In this document: positions 46,043-55,396 of the stretch, in pieces
Position numbering within the stretch: position 1 is the stretch's first letter
Layout: every line of letters begins with the position of its first letter
Source of the DNA: Candidatus Hodarchaeota archaeon
GTDB taxonomy: Archaea > Asgardarchaeota > Heimdallarchaeia > Hodarchaeales > Hodarchaeaceae
Length of the DNA stretch: 56,276 bases
Assembly (NCBI GenBank): GCA_016840285.1
Contig: JAEOSR010000016.1
Span: 1 to 56,276, forward strand
Direction of reading: 5' to 3'
Translations under genes and position numbers: made by a program
The notes under the pieces: generated by a model
What the model was told of the DNA's origin: nothing
The model's input: only the letters and a program-made list of their open reading frames with translations
The model's database searches: none

Positions 46043-47416
46043 ATGGTGAAAAAAAGTGGAGAATTAGACAAAAATACTATTACGGGTGGTTTGATTATGG
46101 TACTGCATCCTGTGCAGGTGATTGGTCTAGTAATATTTATTGTAACCTACATTTTGATAACAACAGAGAAATTACATAGACCAATTTCTGCTCTTCTGGG
46201 AGCAAGTATTATATCAATCTTGCTGATTGTTACACAATGGGAATATGAAGGAGTTCCAACAACTTTCCATACTATCGTTTCACGAGTAGAATGGAATACT
46301 CTTCTTTTCATTACCGCAATGATGATTATCACGATAATTTCAAGCCGATCAGGCCTTTTCCAATACATCAGTATCATCATTGTACGATTTACAGGAGGAA
46401 ATCCAAAGACATTACTGCTCTCATTGTCAATGCTGACATTCATCATCAGTTTTGTCTTTGATGTCATTACCACGATGTTAATAATTGCACCACTTACAGT
46501 TGAGATATATAAGATTCTAGAGTACGATTTTAGACCAACTCTCATTGTAGAAGCAATTACAGCTAATTTTGCATCAATCTCATCTTTAGTAGGAAGTATA
46601 CCAAATATTGTCTTAGCAGATAAAAGTGGTGCAGAATTTCTTGACTTTTTAATAGTAATGGGACCTCTGAGTCTTATGTTACTCGCAACAGCTCTCCCTA
46701 TATACTATCTCACAACAAAAAAGACTTTTATTGACACCCCAACGTCTTTGGTCCAGGAAATTATCTTATTAGATCCATACATCCTCGTTGAAGATAAACG
46801 AACTTTCTATGTTGTGATCATAGGGTTAATTATTTTGGTTATAGGATTCATTTTTGGAGGAATAGTGCATTTAAAGGCAGCAGAGATCGCGTTGTTGATA
46901 GCTGCGGGATTATTATTGTTTTCAGGCATGCATCCCAAAGACATTTTCAGAGATGTTGAGTGGATCTCGGTCTATTTCATTATCGGCCTCTTTGTTCTTG
47001 TGGGGTCGATCGAAATCTTAGGATTACTTGATCTTTTGAGTGAAATCCTGAGGCCCTTTTTGGAACTCCCGCTAATCCTCTCACTACCGTTTATTTCATT
47101 TGGAATAGGGTTCACATCTGCAGTAGTTGATAATATTCCTATATCAGCTGCGTTGGCTCCTGTCTTTGCCGATCTCCAAAGTGCAGGTGTAATTGGCACT
47201 ATTGAATGGTGGGCATTAGTAATAGCGGTGAACCTGGGCGGATATGTTCTACCAATTGGTAGTCCTGCTAATATTCTAGCAATTAATCTCTCTAATAGTG
47301 AAGGTGCTACCATCACTTTCATGGATTTTTTTAAGATAGGCGGTCTATTGGGATTTCTCCATCTTCTAATAGGTACGATTTACTTGATTTTTCTTTCCAC
47401 AATTGGTTTTCTCTAA
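46043..47416 (+). CDS. ArsB/NhaD-type ion transporter
   Basis: About 457 residues (439 if the ATG at 46097, preceded by GGGTGG, is used) with about twelve hydrophobic helices. FVFDVITTMLIIAPLTVEI and SAVVDNIPISAALAPV are the paired re-entrant motifs of the ion transporter superfamily (P-protein/ArsB/NhaD), and VLPIGSPANILAIN is the second-half motif. Likely a Na+/H+ antiporter or organic-anion carrier; ion unclear. A second member lies at the right edge. Confidence 0.85.
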   Translation: MVKKSGELDKNTITGGLIMVLHPVQVIGLVIFIVTYILITTEKLHRPISALLGASIISILLIVTQWEYEGVPTTFHTIVSRVEWNTLLFITAMMIITIISSRSGLFQYISIIIVRFTGGNPKTLLLSLSMLTFIISFVFDVITTMLIIAPLTVEIYKILEYDFRPTLIVEAITANFASISSLVGSIPNIVLADKSGAEFLDFLIVMGPLSLMLLATALPIYYLTTKKTFIDTPTSLVQEIILLDPYILVEDKRTFYVVIIGLIILVIGFIFGGIVHLKAAEIALLIAAGLLLFSGMHPKDIFRDVEWISVYFIIGLFVLVGSIEILGLLDLLSEILRPFLELPLILSLPFISFGIGFTSAVVDNIPISAALAPVFADLQSAGVIGTIEWWALVIAVNLGGYVLPIGSPANILAINLSNSEGATITFMDFFKIGGLLGFLHLLIGTIYLIFLSTIGFL

Positions 47417-47574
47417 TATCTAAACATAGTCACGATCCTGAGTTATACAACTTGCATCTAATGACAGAGTTATAAGATACCTTTAAGGTATAACAGTCTG
47501 ATAATTGTACCATAAATAATAAAAGAAGATTAGTAAAATTTTGAGTAACTGTACCTTTTATATCATTAGAGGTT

Positions 47575-49059
47575 ATGGGGATGCCATCGAGATTTCTTCA
47601 GGTTATTCGACCATTCGTCGCAATGATTCCAAACATTGGAAAACCGAATCGCGAAGTTTTTTATAATGAAAAAGTATTATGGACCCTTTTAGCTCTTATC
47701 ATTTATTTTTTAATGTCTTCTATTCCAATTATTGGTGCTGGAAGAGAAAAGGGTGACCCTTTTGCCTTAATACGTACTGTTACAGCTTCAACTCATGGTT
47801 CATTAGCAGAGGTTGGAGTTGGAGCTATTGTAACAGCAAGCCTTATTATGCATGTTCTAGTAGGATTAAAGATTGTTAAAGTAAATTTGGAAGACCCAAA
47901 AGAAAAATCTCTCTATCATGGCTCGGAAAAATTCATAGCATTAGTGATAACAATCGTGGTACCTATCATTTTGGTGATTGGAGGAACTTATGGAACTAAT
48001 CTTAACCCCTTTAGTCAATTGGCAATAATTGCTCAATTATATTGTACAGGAGTGATCATCATATATCTCGATGAAATTCTTCGAAAAGGGTGGGGATTTG
48101 GACCAGGTATTTTTCTGTTCATCGCAGGAGGAGTTGGGTTACAGATTTTTCAAGGACTATTCGCGGCACAGCCTTTCTTGGAAGGACCAGAACCAGGTGT
48201 AACCTCGATGAGAGGAATAGCTCTAGCATTTCTTGCATGGGCAACACGACGGGGGCCGATTGAAGCAGCAGGAGCATTATTTTTCCGTTATAGTCCAGCT
48301 GAAAATGTAAATCTCCCTTCCCTCTCTCTTCTTTCAGTTATCGCAACAATAGTCGTTTTTTTCATAGTAATTTATTTGGAATCAATACATCTTGAGATTC
48401 CCCTTAAACAACACAGAGAAATTCGTTTGAAGTATCCAATCAAACTATTTTCCTTATCAATTATTCCATTGATCCTAGCATCTACCGTATTAGCAAATTT
48501 TTATTTTATTGCTTTTACGGTTTGGAATGCAAGCGGTGGAACCAGCACAACATATCCACTGACTCTGTTTTTAGGGACATTTCGTGTTGATCCAACTTCT
48601 CACAAATTTGTTCCTAATTCTGGACTTGTTTACTACATGACTCCCCCCCAATCTCTTGTTGGAGACTTCGGGGTGATTACTTTACACGATCCCCTCGGTT
48701 CCTTTGTTCGTACTTTAATCTACGCTGCCATTTTCATTGTTCTTACCATGTTTTTTTCAATCATGAATTTAAAGACTACTGGAATAGGTGCCCATGAAAT
48801 CATGAAACAATCCCTCTTCTCGGAGATACGTAAGCTAAATCAGGACAGCGATGAGAAAAGCCTTGAAGCTCGCTTTAACATTTATTTTCACAAAATTACT
48901 GTAATCCTCGGGTTTTTGATTGGCTTACTAGCTGTTTTAGCCGATTTTTTTGGTGTCCTCGGCACAGGGGTCGGAATACTTCTGTTAATCAGTATTATTC
49001 GACAATATTCAGAAGATACGGAAGTAATGGGTGTTAGTTTCTATATTTTTGGAGAGTAA
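47575..49059 (+). CDS. secY: Preprotein translocase subunit SecY (Sec61 alpha)
   Basis: 494 residues, ten membrane helices. GREKGDPFALIRTVTAST and GSLAEVGVGAIVTASLIMHVLVGLKI (plug and helix 2/3 area), EEAGALFFRYSP-like insertion, and the final SIIRQYSEDTEVMGVSF match archaeal/eukaryotic SecY. ATG 47575 or 47581; the latter is seven to nine bases after AGAGG. A TTTTATAT box at 47556-47563 would make a nearly leaderless transcript. It is not in the usual ribosomal-protein operon here. Confidence 0.94.
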   Translation: MGMPSRFLQVIRPFVAMIPNIGKPNREVFYNEKVLWTLLALIIYFLMSSIPIIGAGREKGDPFALIRTVTASTHGSLAEVGVGAIVTASLIMHVLVGLKIVKVNLEDPKEKSLYHGSEKFIALVITIVVPIILVIGGTYGTNLNPFSQLAIIAQLYCTGVIIIYLDEILRKGWGFGPGIFLFIAGGVGLQIFQGLFAAQPFLEGPEPGVTSMRGIALAFLAWATRRGPIEAAGALFFRYSPAENVNLPSLSLLSVIATIVVFFIVIYLESIHLEIPLKQHREIRLKYPIKLFSLSIIPLILASTVLANFYFIAFTVWNASGGTSTTYPLTLFLGTFRVDPTSHKFVPNSGLVYYMTPPQSLVGDFGVITLHDPLGSFVRTLIYAAIFIVLTMFFSIMNLKTTGIGAHEIMKQSLFSEIRKLNQDSDEKSLEARFNIYFHKITVILGFLIGLLAVLADFFGVLGTGVGILLLISIIRQYSEDTEVMGVSFYIFGE

Positions 49060-49719
49060 TAACTAGAGGAATAAATATCTGGTTTGGAAAAGAAAGTTTG
49101 TATCAATTGACCCAGATTCAGGAATATGACAAGTGTAATCTCTGTGAGTTTTCCCATCCCCTGAACCAGCAAAGTCTCCTCCCGTAATAATTAGTCTCAT
49201 CGCCTATTATTTTACTAAATCTTCTTCGTAATAGTGTTAATACGACCTCCAAGAGAGAGGGCGAGGATAACCTTTGGTATTCCGATTTCGTATTGTTTGG
49301 GTAGTCGTCGCTCTGGTGTTGACCTCACTCTTCAACAAAAATGAATTTTTACAGAAAAGAAGAATATCATTTTTCGCTGAAATAAAGACCAAATTAGTTT
49401 CAAATATGCATTTGTTGGATTGGGAATCGTTTGTTCACTCTTTATACTTAGTTTCTCATGATATATTAATAAATGGTGTTTTGCTCAATTCAAAGATTTT
49501 TAAATTATCTAAAGTTAAAATACATCTTAAATCATCCTGGTTAAGGATTTTAGAGTTGAAAGAAACTTTTTGCCAAAAAGATAGTCTATTTAAAGACTTA
49601 GTGTAATTTTAATACAGAATAATAACTGTAATAAACATCCATGAAACTGTAAAAATAAAAGGAAAATCCAACCACATCTTTACATTGCTCATAGGATGAT
49701 TAATTAGGAGTTAATCGTA
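49060..49719. other. Gene-poor region, possibly decayed
   Basis: 660 bases. A 45-residue minus-strand ORF at 49063-49200 (starting MRLIITGGDFAGSGDGK) has coding-like composition but no family. A TTG-initiated 110-residue plus ORF (49274-49606) is low-quality. The ends are AT-rich. I see no complete gene. Confidence 0.4.
49063..49200 (-). CDS. Possible short protein or gene remnant
   Basis: 45 residues from ATG to TAG, beginning MRLIITGGDFAGSGDGKTH. It has a normal, non-biased composition and a Rossmann/phosphoesterase-like opening, but is too short for any family. Could be the 5' remnant of a lost gene. Confidence 0.2.
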   Translation of the reverse strand: MRLIITGGDFAGSGDGKTHRDYTCHIPESGSIDTNFLFQTRYLFL

Positions 49720-50481
49720 ATGGATAATAATGAAAAAGATCCTGAAGAACCTCAAGATGAAGTAGATGAAATTATAGACATCAAAGAATCGATCCGTGAA
49801 ATGAAACATGAATTACGAGATCAAATGAGGGAACTCAAGGACGAACTTGGGGATTTAAAGGAGGATTTTCCCCCACCCCATCGACCTAGAAAACCACGAC
49901 CCCCACGACATCCTAGGAGACCTCGTGGGGAAATTGATATTCGAATAGACGATGAAGGTTGGGAAGATTGGGGAGAACGATTTGGCAATTCGTTTGAACA
50001 TTATATTGGGGGAATACTGGATTCAATAGGGGACACAATTGATCGATCTGTAGGTTCAATTTTTCACTCCCCCTCTACACGTCGTGAGAGGCGTTGGAAA
50101 CGAAAGAGAAAAGAGCCATTCTTCGTTCCTGAAGAAGATTTAGAAGAATTTTATCAAGAGGGGTCGAAAATTGCCGCAGCCCTTTCTGATCAAACTCGTC
50201 TAAGAATGCTGAAAGAACTGGAAAAAGAACCCCTCAGACAATCTGATCTCTCGGAAAAAACAAATACTCGTGGTGGGAATTTCAAGCATCACATCACCAT
50301 CCTCAAAGATGAAGGACTTGTCAGACAAGAAGGGGTTCGTGAACGCTATATGCTTACTTACGCTGGACGAGAAGCCTTAAAACTAGTAGAATTCTTGTAC
50401 TCTCGTGGTAAAAAACGTATTCCCATCCCTATCTACGCTAGTGATGAGGAAGAAGAGGATTTCTCAGAAGAGGAGGAATAG
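49720..50481 (+). CDS. Winged-helix (ArsR-like) regulator with Pro/Arg-rich N-terminus
   Basis: 253 residues. Residues 1-48 form an acidic coiled coil; ~50-70 is a PRKPRPPRHPRRPR stretch; the ArsR-type winged helix is at about 150-235 (IAAALSDQTRLRMLKELEKEP, FKHHITILKDEGLVR). It ends in an acidic tail. This combination suggests a sensor that oligomerises through its N-terminus. The next gene begins five bases later with the AGGAGGAA site inside this one, so they are an operon. Targets unknown. Confidence 0.8.
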   Translation: MDNNEKDPEEPQDEVDEIIDIKESIREMKHELRDQMRELKDELGDLKEDFPPPHRPRKPRPPRHPRRPRGEIDIRIDDEGWEDWGERFGNSFEHYIGGILDSIGDTIDRSVGSIFHSPSTRRERRWKRKRKEPFFVPEEDLEEFYQEGSKIAAALSDQTRLRMLKELEKEPLRQSDLSEKTNTRGGNFKHHITILKDEGLVRQEGVRERYMLTYAGREALKLVEFLYSRGKKRIPIPIYASDEEEEDFSEEEE

Positions 50482-50485
50482 CTGA

Positions 50486-51166
50486 GTGAAGACCATTCAA
50501 TTAGAAGAGATTCTCTACGATTGGCATGGAGAACCAGAAATCCTCTCGACTCCTTATTATAAGATTACTCTCACAAGCCCGGCTAAAATAATGGAAATCA
50601 CTACAGACCTACCATCAACGGATGGAATAGTAATTCTAGGAGGTTTAGAGGTGATAGTCGATTCGATTGTTTACACAAAGTCTCATGGAGCTGTCGGTAA
50701 TACTACCAATTTTTCCGGGATTAACTTGGTCATCTTAGGACTTTCAATCGCTAACTTAGAAAGCTCTCTTAGGAAGAGTAACCTTTCAGAGGAAGAAGCT
50801 CAGGAGTTTAAAAGTCAGGCTGAAGCTATAATCTCAAAGTTTAAAAGTCGAGTAGAAGACCCAAATATGAATATTTCCCTTGACGATGATGATGATGAAT
50901 TTCATCACATGATTTTTGGTCGGAGAAACTTTTTCCTTATTGGAGGAATTCATAGTAAAAAATTCGTTTTAATTCATAAGAAACAAATTTCAATCCGTGA
51001 AGGAGAATATAAATTAGTCCAGATTGATCCAGTAGAGGGAATAACCATCGCTAAAAGGGATAAAGTCCTCAATATTGGTGGAGTACGAAATAATTTAGGG
51101 TCATTGGTGGGGGAATTTGGTGTGAATATTGCCTCTTCAGTTCTTGATCACATACTCTGGGATTAA
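50486..51166 (+). CDS. Hypothetical protein coupled to the ArsR-like regulator
   Basis: 226 residues; GTG start with GGAGGAA eight bases upstream. Beta-rich first half (DGIVILGGLEVIVDSIVYTK), a helical charged middle (EEEAQEFKSQAEAIISKF), a DDDDD cluster, then beta-rich again (FFLIGGIHSKKFVLIHKKQ). No family recognised. Co-transcribed with the regulator, it may be its ligand sensor or a target. Confidence 0.65.
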   Translation: MKTIQLEEILYDWHGEPEILSTPYYKITLTSPAKIMEITTDLPSTDGIVILGGLEVIVDSIVYTKSHGAVGNTTNFSGINLVILGLSIANLESSLRKSNLSEEEAQEFKSQAEAIISKFKSRVEDPNMNISLDDDDDEFHHMIFGRRNFFLIGGIHSKKFVLIHKKQISIREGEYKLVQIDPVEGITIAKRDKVLNIGGVRNNLGSLVGEFGVNIASSVLDHILWD

Positions 51167-51188
51167 TCCCCTATTCATCCCTTTTTTA

Positions 51189-51503
51189 CTAAGACCCCAA
51201 GGTGGGTTCTGAATCCTCAATACCCTTCATTTCACCAGACTTAACCCCAAACATCATTAAAAACGCAATTACAAAACATACAGAGCTTACTGGGAAAAGC
51301 AGGGAGAAAATTCCAGCAGCAAATAGGTCAAAAATTAATCCAATAATTGCAGGACCTGCAACAGCAGCAGAACTACTGAAGAGATAGTAAAGACCTGTAT
51401 ATGACCCAAGCTTCTCATCAGTAGCGATTTCCCAGACAATGACGATTGAATTGATATTGATCAAAGCCCAACCAATTCCTCCACAACCCATAATTATTCC
51501 ATA
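51189..51503 (-). pseudogene. C-terminal fragment of an MFS transporter
   Basis: About 104 residues from LYGIIMGCGGIGWALININ to the end. GIGWALININS, LGSYTGLYYLFSSSAAVAGPAI and two more hydrophobic helices are the last third of a sugar-symporter-like MFS protein, similar in type to the one at 13199. The frame upstream has a stop, and no matching N-terminal part adjoins, so it is a truncated remnant. Confidence 0.7.
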
Positions 51504-51527
51504 AAGTCAGTTAAGATTCGTAAATGG

Positions 51528-52790
51528 CTATAAATTTAGTATCTCCCGTTTAACAGGTTCTTTAATCTCGCCTGCCTTCACCAATGCTTTCTTTAGAAAT
51601 AGTGGGCCAAGGATCTCTGCTAAAAGAACACTAACAGCAACTATATCAATTATAAGAATTGCAATGTCTGTTGCAGCCTGAATATTAAGTTCAAGGAGGC
51701 GTGAATAGGCAAAGGCGGCCAATCCTAATGCAACACCCGCTTGAGTGAGGAGAGAAAATGGTAGATAACGAGTTACTTTATCTGGCATCTTGGAAATATA
51801 GGAGGTAGTAACAGCACCTACAGATTTCCCTGTTGTACGAGCCAAGAAATATACAAAGATGATTATAATAACAGGTGTTAATAGGAGGCCTAAGTCCATT
51901 TCAAATCCAACAAGGATAAAGAAAAGAGCAAGTATTGGACCAGAAAGCCTCTCCACACCTCGTACACAGGTTTTATTCTCACATCGAGCCATTGTACTCA
52001 ATGCCAAGCCAAAAACGATACAACTTAAGATAACTGAGAAGTGGAGAAGTCCAGCAATTGCTATACATATTAAAACAGAGGGAAAAACGAATTCTGCTGA
52101 TTGATAAGCTGACACTCCTTCAATGTGAAACGGTCTCATGAGTAGGGCGAGGAGAATTCCTAGAATAATTGATCCTACCACTTCGATAAAGATTGGAATA
52201 AAAATATTCACTAAAGATAATGCAGCCTCTGAAAGTGCTGATTCAGCGTACCCGAGGGCGATATTGAAGAAAATTATTGCTAATATATCATCAAACGCGA
52301 TTATAAATAGAATTGTTTGACTAAGTGACCCATATGCTTGATATTCTCTTATTACCTCTGAAGTGGAAGCTGGTGCTGTTGCCATTGAAATCGAGCCTAA
52401 CAAAATAGCTAGGATAAAGTCTTGTAGAAGAAAATATACAACTATAGTGACAATGAAGAAGCTTCCTAACGCTTCACCAAGTAATATCAGAGCTAATCCC
52501 CAAGAGGCCTCTCGGAGTTTCCATAAGTCTAAATGGGCACCTATACTATAGCCAATGAATCCAAGTGCTCCAGTGGTGATAATGTAATGAAGTTCAGGGG
52601 TGGGAGGGGATGGAAAACCAGTTAAAAGCATCAAAGCTTGTAGAGCAATTCCCCCAAATATTAACCCGAGAACTTGTGGAATCCCACGTTTCGCTAGGAC
52701 TTTTGCTATAATGAGTGAAAAGATGATAACAGCGCCAATTTCTAAGGTGAAAATTAAAAGAGCACTTTCATCAAACGTTTCCTGCAGCAA
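51528..52790 (-). CDS. Na+(K+)/H+ antiporter, CPA2 family
   Basis: 420 residues with about 13 helices. GFIGYSIGAHLDLW and FDDILAIIFFNIALG carry the acidic transport residues of CPA antiporters, and FFILVGFEMDLGLL is a further helix typical of the CPA2 (KefB/NapA) group. Exchanges a monovalent cation for H+ at the membrane. TTG start with a GGAG about 11 bases upstream. The downstream neighbour is the MFS fragment. Confidence 0.85.
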   Translation of the reverse strand: MLQETFDESALLIFTLEIGAVIIFSLIIAKVLAKRGIPQVLGLIFGGIALQALMLLTGFPSPPTPELHYIITTGALGFIGYSIGAHLDLWKLREASWGLALILLGEALGSFFIVTIVVYFLLQDFILAILLGSISMATAPASTSEVIREYQAYGSLSQTILFIIAFDDILAIIFFNIALGYAESALSEAALSLVNIFIPIFIEVVGSIILGILLALLMRPFHIEGVSAYQSAEFVFPSVLICIAIAGLLHFSVILSCIVFGLALSTMARCENKTCVRGVERLSGPILALFFILVGFEMDLGLLLTPVIIIIFVYFLARTTGKSVGAVTTSYISKMPDKVTRYLPFSLLTQAGVALGLAAFAYSRLLELNIQAATDIAILIIDIVAVSVLLAEILGPLFLKKALVKAGEIKEPVKREILNL

Positions 52791-52966
52791 AGGTGGGAAA
52801 TTCTCCTAAATTGTTGAATGAGGAAGATATTAGATCTAGCTATGTTATATTTTGATGAGTATGTGAAAGTTACGAAGATAATAAGTTTATTGAGACTTAA
52901 CTTCGTAATAGGGGTCAAATCCTAGTGATAGTTCTATTCCAGCAAAAACCTGCAAAATAAGATTAA

Positions 52967-53440
52967 TTATATGTGTGGAGTAACTGAAGCAGTAATTATT
53001 TCCTGAATTTTTCCCCCTTCTGTTTTATCAGATTTTGCTAAGAATCGCTTCCAGTAGTCTACTGGAATTCCAACTAAATCAAACAACTCTTTCAAGATGA
53101 TGTACATTTCGATGATTAAATCAGAATTATTCTTTAAGATGGTTTCATCCCCAGGTCGGCGGAGGAAACTTCGTATTGTTGTTAAAACGTCAACTGCTAC
53201 TTCATTAAGCTTAACATTTTTGTCTTGTGCCAACGAAAACTCTGTGAACTCATGCTCTTCAGCAAAATTTATCGCCTCAACATTTGCAGCTATTACAGTG
53301 AACCCATCTGTGTCACTTTTAATATAATGAAAGATAATCTCGTCTTTGGGAACTCTATTCATAAGGAAGGGGCCTAATTGGGAGAAATTGATTTGTTTCA
53401 TCTTATCAAAAGAGATTTGATAGTATTTCATTGACATCAA
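52967..53440 (-). CDS. Hypothetical protein
   Basis: 157 residues; the start is uncertain (TTG 53440, ATG 53437 or 53431). An alpha/beta first half like a longin/roadblock-type sensor domain (VPKDEIIFHYIKSD, FTVIAANVEA) and a helical second half. No family is recognised with confidence. Stands alone. Confidence 0.6.
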   Translation of the reverse strand: MMSMKYYQISFDKMKQINFSQLGPFLMNRVPKDEIIFHYIKSDTDGFTVIAANVEAINFAEEHEFTEFSLAQDKNVKLNEVAVDVLTTIRSFLRRPGDETILKNNSDLIIEMYIILKELFDLVGIPVDYWKRFLAKSDKTEGGKIQEIITASVTPHI

Positions 53441-53742
53441 CCAGGAAAAAAAAGAAAGAAAGAGAGGTGAGGTGAGGTTGGATGGGGTGACCGACTTTTC
53501 GGATGGTCACTTAGTACAACCAATGGATTAATTTCGTCAATAGTTTAAAAATGTATGGAAAACATTAAATTGCATGCTGAACTTTTTTCGTCCAATATCA
53601 GCATTAAAATGCCCCGATTATCAAAACACGAATCAACATCGGGATAACAATAACAACTGCTCATTGTAAATTCCACAGACAATTGCATTCAAAAATAAGG
53701 CTATAAAGGGATTCGCACTTCCCTTCTTACTCGGGATATCAA
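53441..53742. other. Intergenic region with two small dyads
   Basis: 302 bases. GTGACC at 53487 and GGTCAC at 53505-53510 form a 6-bp dyad with a nested CCGA/TCGG pair, and CCCGAT/ATCGGG form another near 53613-53642. These could be operators or terminators; no gene seen. Confidence 0.35.
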
Positions 53743-54213
53743 ATGAAATTCGATGAAATATGGAAACTTTTTCGTAATTATCCAACGGTTCATCTAGCAA
53801 CAGTAGATAATGGTCATCCCCGTGTAAGACCAATGACTCTCATTGTTTACGATGGAAAAATCTGGATGGTAACTCATACGGAAAAGAACAAAATAACAGA
53901 AATTCAAAAGAATAGTAATATGGAATTCTCTCAAGTCTTTATAAAGGACAAAATGGTAGGATGTATACGAGCGACTGGTCGAGTAAAAATAATAAAAGAT
54001 AAGGACATTAAAAAGGACATATCTAAGGTTATTGCATTTTTTCCAAGTTATTGGCGATCTGCAGATGATGAAAATTACACTCTACTTAATCTTGAACTCG
54101 ATCAAGTTTATTATTCTCCCCCAACTGTAGATGGAATAAAGTATTTATTTGATTTAACAAAAGGAAAAGATACCTACACTGAAATTCCTCCCTATCGCTT
54201 AATTGATGATTAA
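53743..54213 (+). CDS. Pyridoxamine 5'-phosphate oxidase-like FMN split-barrel protein
   Basis: 156 residues. The start (EIWKLFRNYPTVHLATVDNGHPRVRPMTLIV) is the typical split-barrel opening, followed by DGKIWMVTHTEKNK. These proteins bind FMN or F420 and act as small reductases or binding proteins. No cofactor-specific residue pattern decides between flavin and F420. Single gene. Confidence 0.85.
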   Translation: MKFDEIWKLFRNYPTVHLATVDNGHPRVRPMTLIVYDGKIWMVTHTEKNKITEIQKNSNMEFSQVFIKDKMVGCIRATGRVKIIKDKDIKKDISKVIAFFPSYWRSADDENYTLLNLELDQVYYSPPTVDGIKYLFDLTKGKDTYTEIPPYRLIDD

Positions 54214-54283
54214 AAAAATCCATATTCTAAATTGGTTTTTGATTTATCGTTAGAGAAATAAGAATACTTGGCTACTCACTTTT

Positions 54284-55351
54284 CTACCCAGAGTATTCCT
54301 GAAGTTTTTGAGCCCCCTTTTGTTCGAGTATCTTTATCTTGTTTAGAATGTCCACAACAACCAATATCACTTGGTTTCTCTCTTGATCTGATGTTTCAGG
54401 TACTCTTAATACGGTTTGTGATATTTCTTCCCATTTCTCACCTAGATTTTTGTAATACTCTCCCAATTGGCTCAAAGAAGGATCATTGTAAATTTCTGCA
54501 GATTCCTCCAGAAATTGTGAATACAGTAGTCTAAAGAGTCCCCCACCAGTTCCATATTCAGAGATAAATCCTGTTATTTCTTTACAGCGTTCTTGAAGTA
54601 CTGGATTACTCAAGGGTGATAATTTTTCTAAATCCTGGGTAAATTTAGTGATAGCATCAAGACCGTTTGTCACCCCAAATATTCGCATCATTCTACTTTT
54701 TTTCAGGATATTCTGACCATTCTTTTGAATGGCAATGGGTATGACATCCTTAAGATCTGGAACCTTCTTTGGAAAAGTAAATTCGTATATAAAATTTCGT
54801 GGATCCATCCAGCGACTGTATGAAGAATTTCTCGCTTTAGTTAAATTATCTAATGAGATTTCTTGTAAATCAGGGAATTGTGTGTCGGCAATTAAGACGT
54901 TAGACGTCTCAAAATTATATCCTGCGATCACAATTGCATGTTGTCCAAAGTGGAATCCATCGGGTAACTGTTGATATGGTAAATAAGCCATATCTACATT
55001 TATTGCCATAGGTGTGCCATCTTCTAACCGTTCTTTAAGTCGTTGCCATCCCTCTTCTTTATTAGTCGTCATAAATTTATGTAATTCAATGTCTAATAGT
55101 TTACACAGATTATCTTCAAACTTGTATTGTCGTCCACCCATTATTGGATTCTCACTACCAAGTTTTCCATACCCCAACCCCATGCCACTGCCTAATCCAA
55201 AAATCATTGCCTCACTCATTGTTAATCCGTGAAATTCAAAGACATCGCGTATGGCTGAGGAAGTGCAATGTAAACCAGGGATGTGACGAAAATTAGGGAT
55301 CGAAAAAGTCTTCATTTCGTTGTCATTACTTGCCATATTCAAGAACTCCAA
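54284..55351 (-). CDS. BtrH-like protein (BtrH N-terminal plus DUF4872-like)
   Basis: 355 residues. Residues ~20-150 match the BtrH N-terminal domain: HCTSSAIRDVFEFHG with the probable catalytic Cys, MIFGLGSGMGLGY, and GQHAIVIAGYN with His; this is the papain-like fold used by BtrH acyltransferase in butirosin synthesis. The C-terminal half (FTQDLEKL, GGGLFRLLYSQFLEESAEI) resembles the DUF4872 partner domain. No antibiotic or acyl-carrier genes are near. Likely a thiol acyltransferase or peptidase-like enzyme; substrate unknown. Confidence 0.75.
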   Translation of the reverse strand: MEFLNMASNDNEMKTFSIPNFRHIPGLHCTSSAIRDVFEFHGLTMSEAMIFGLGSGMGLGYGKLGSENPIMGGRQYKFEDNLCKLLDIELHKFMTTNKEEGWQRLKERLEDGTPMAINVDMAYLPYQQLPDGFHFGQHAIVIAGYNFETSNVLIADTQFPDLQEISLDNLTKARNSSYSRWMDPRNFIYEFTFPKKVPDLKDVIPIAIQKNGQNILKKSRMMRIFGVTNGLDAITKFTQDLEKLSPLSNPVLQERCKEITGFISEYGTGGGLFRLLYSQFLEESAEIYNDPSLSQLGEYYKNLGEKWEEISQTVLRVPETSDQERNQVILVVVDILNKIKILEQKGAQKLQEYSG

Positions 55352-55396
55352 TGTTACTGGACTAGAAAGGTAGCTATTTTTGATTGTGGACTCTTT

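Noticed and set aside
49274..49606. TTG-initiated 110-residue plus-strand ORF
   Set aside because: No ribosome site, low-complexity AT-driven composition rich in K, L, F and S, no family.
53633..53833. 66-residue minus ORF over the start of the split-barrel gene
   Set aside because: Antisense shadow of the plus-strand gene at 53743.
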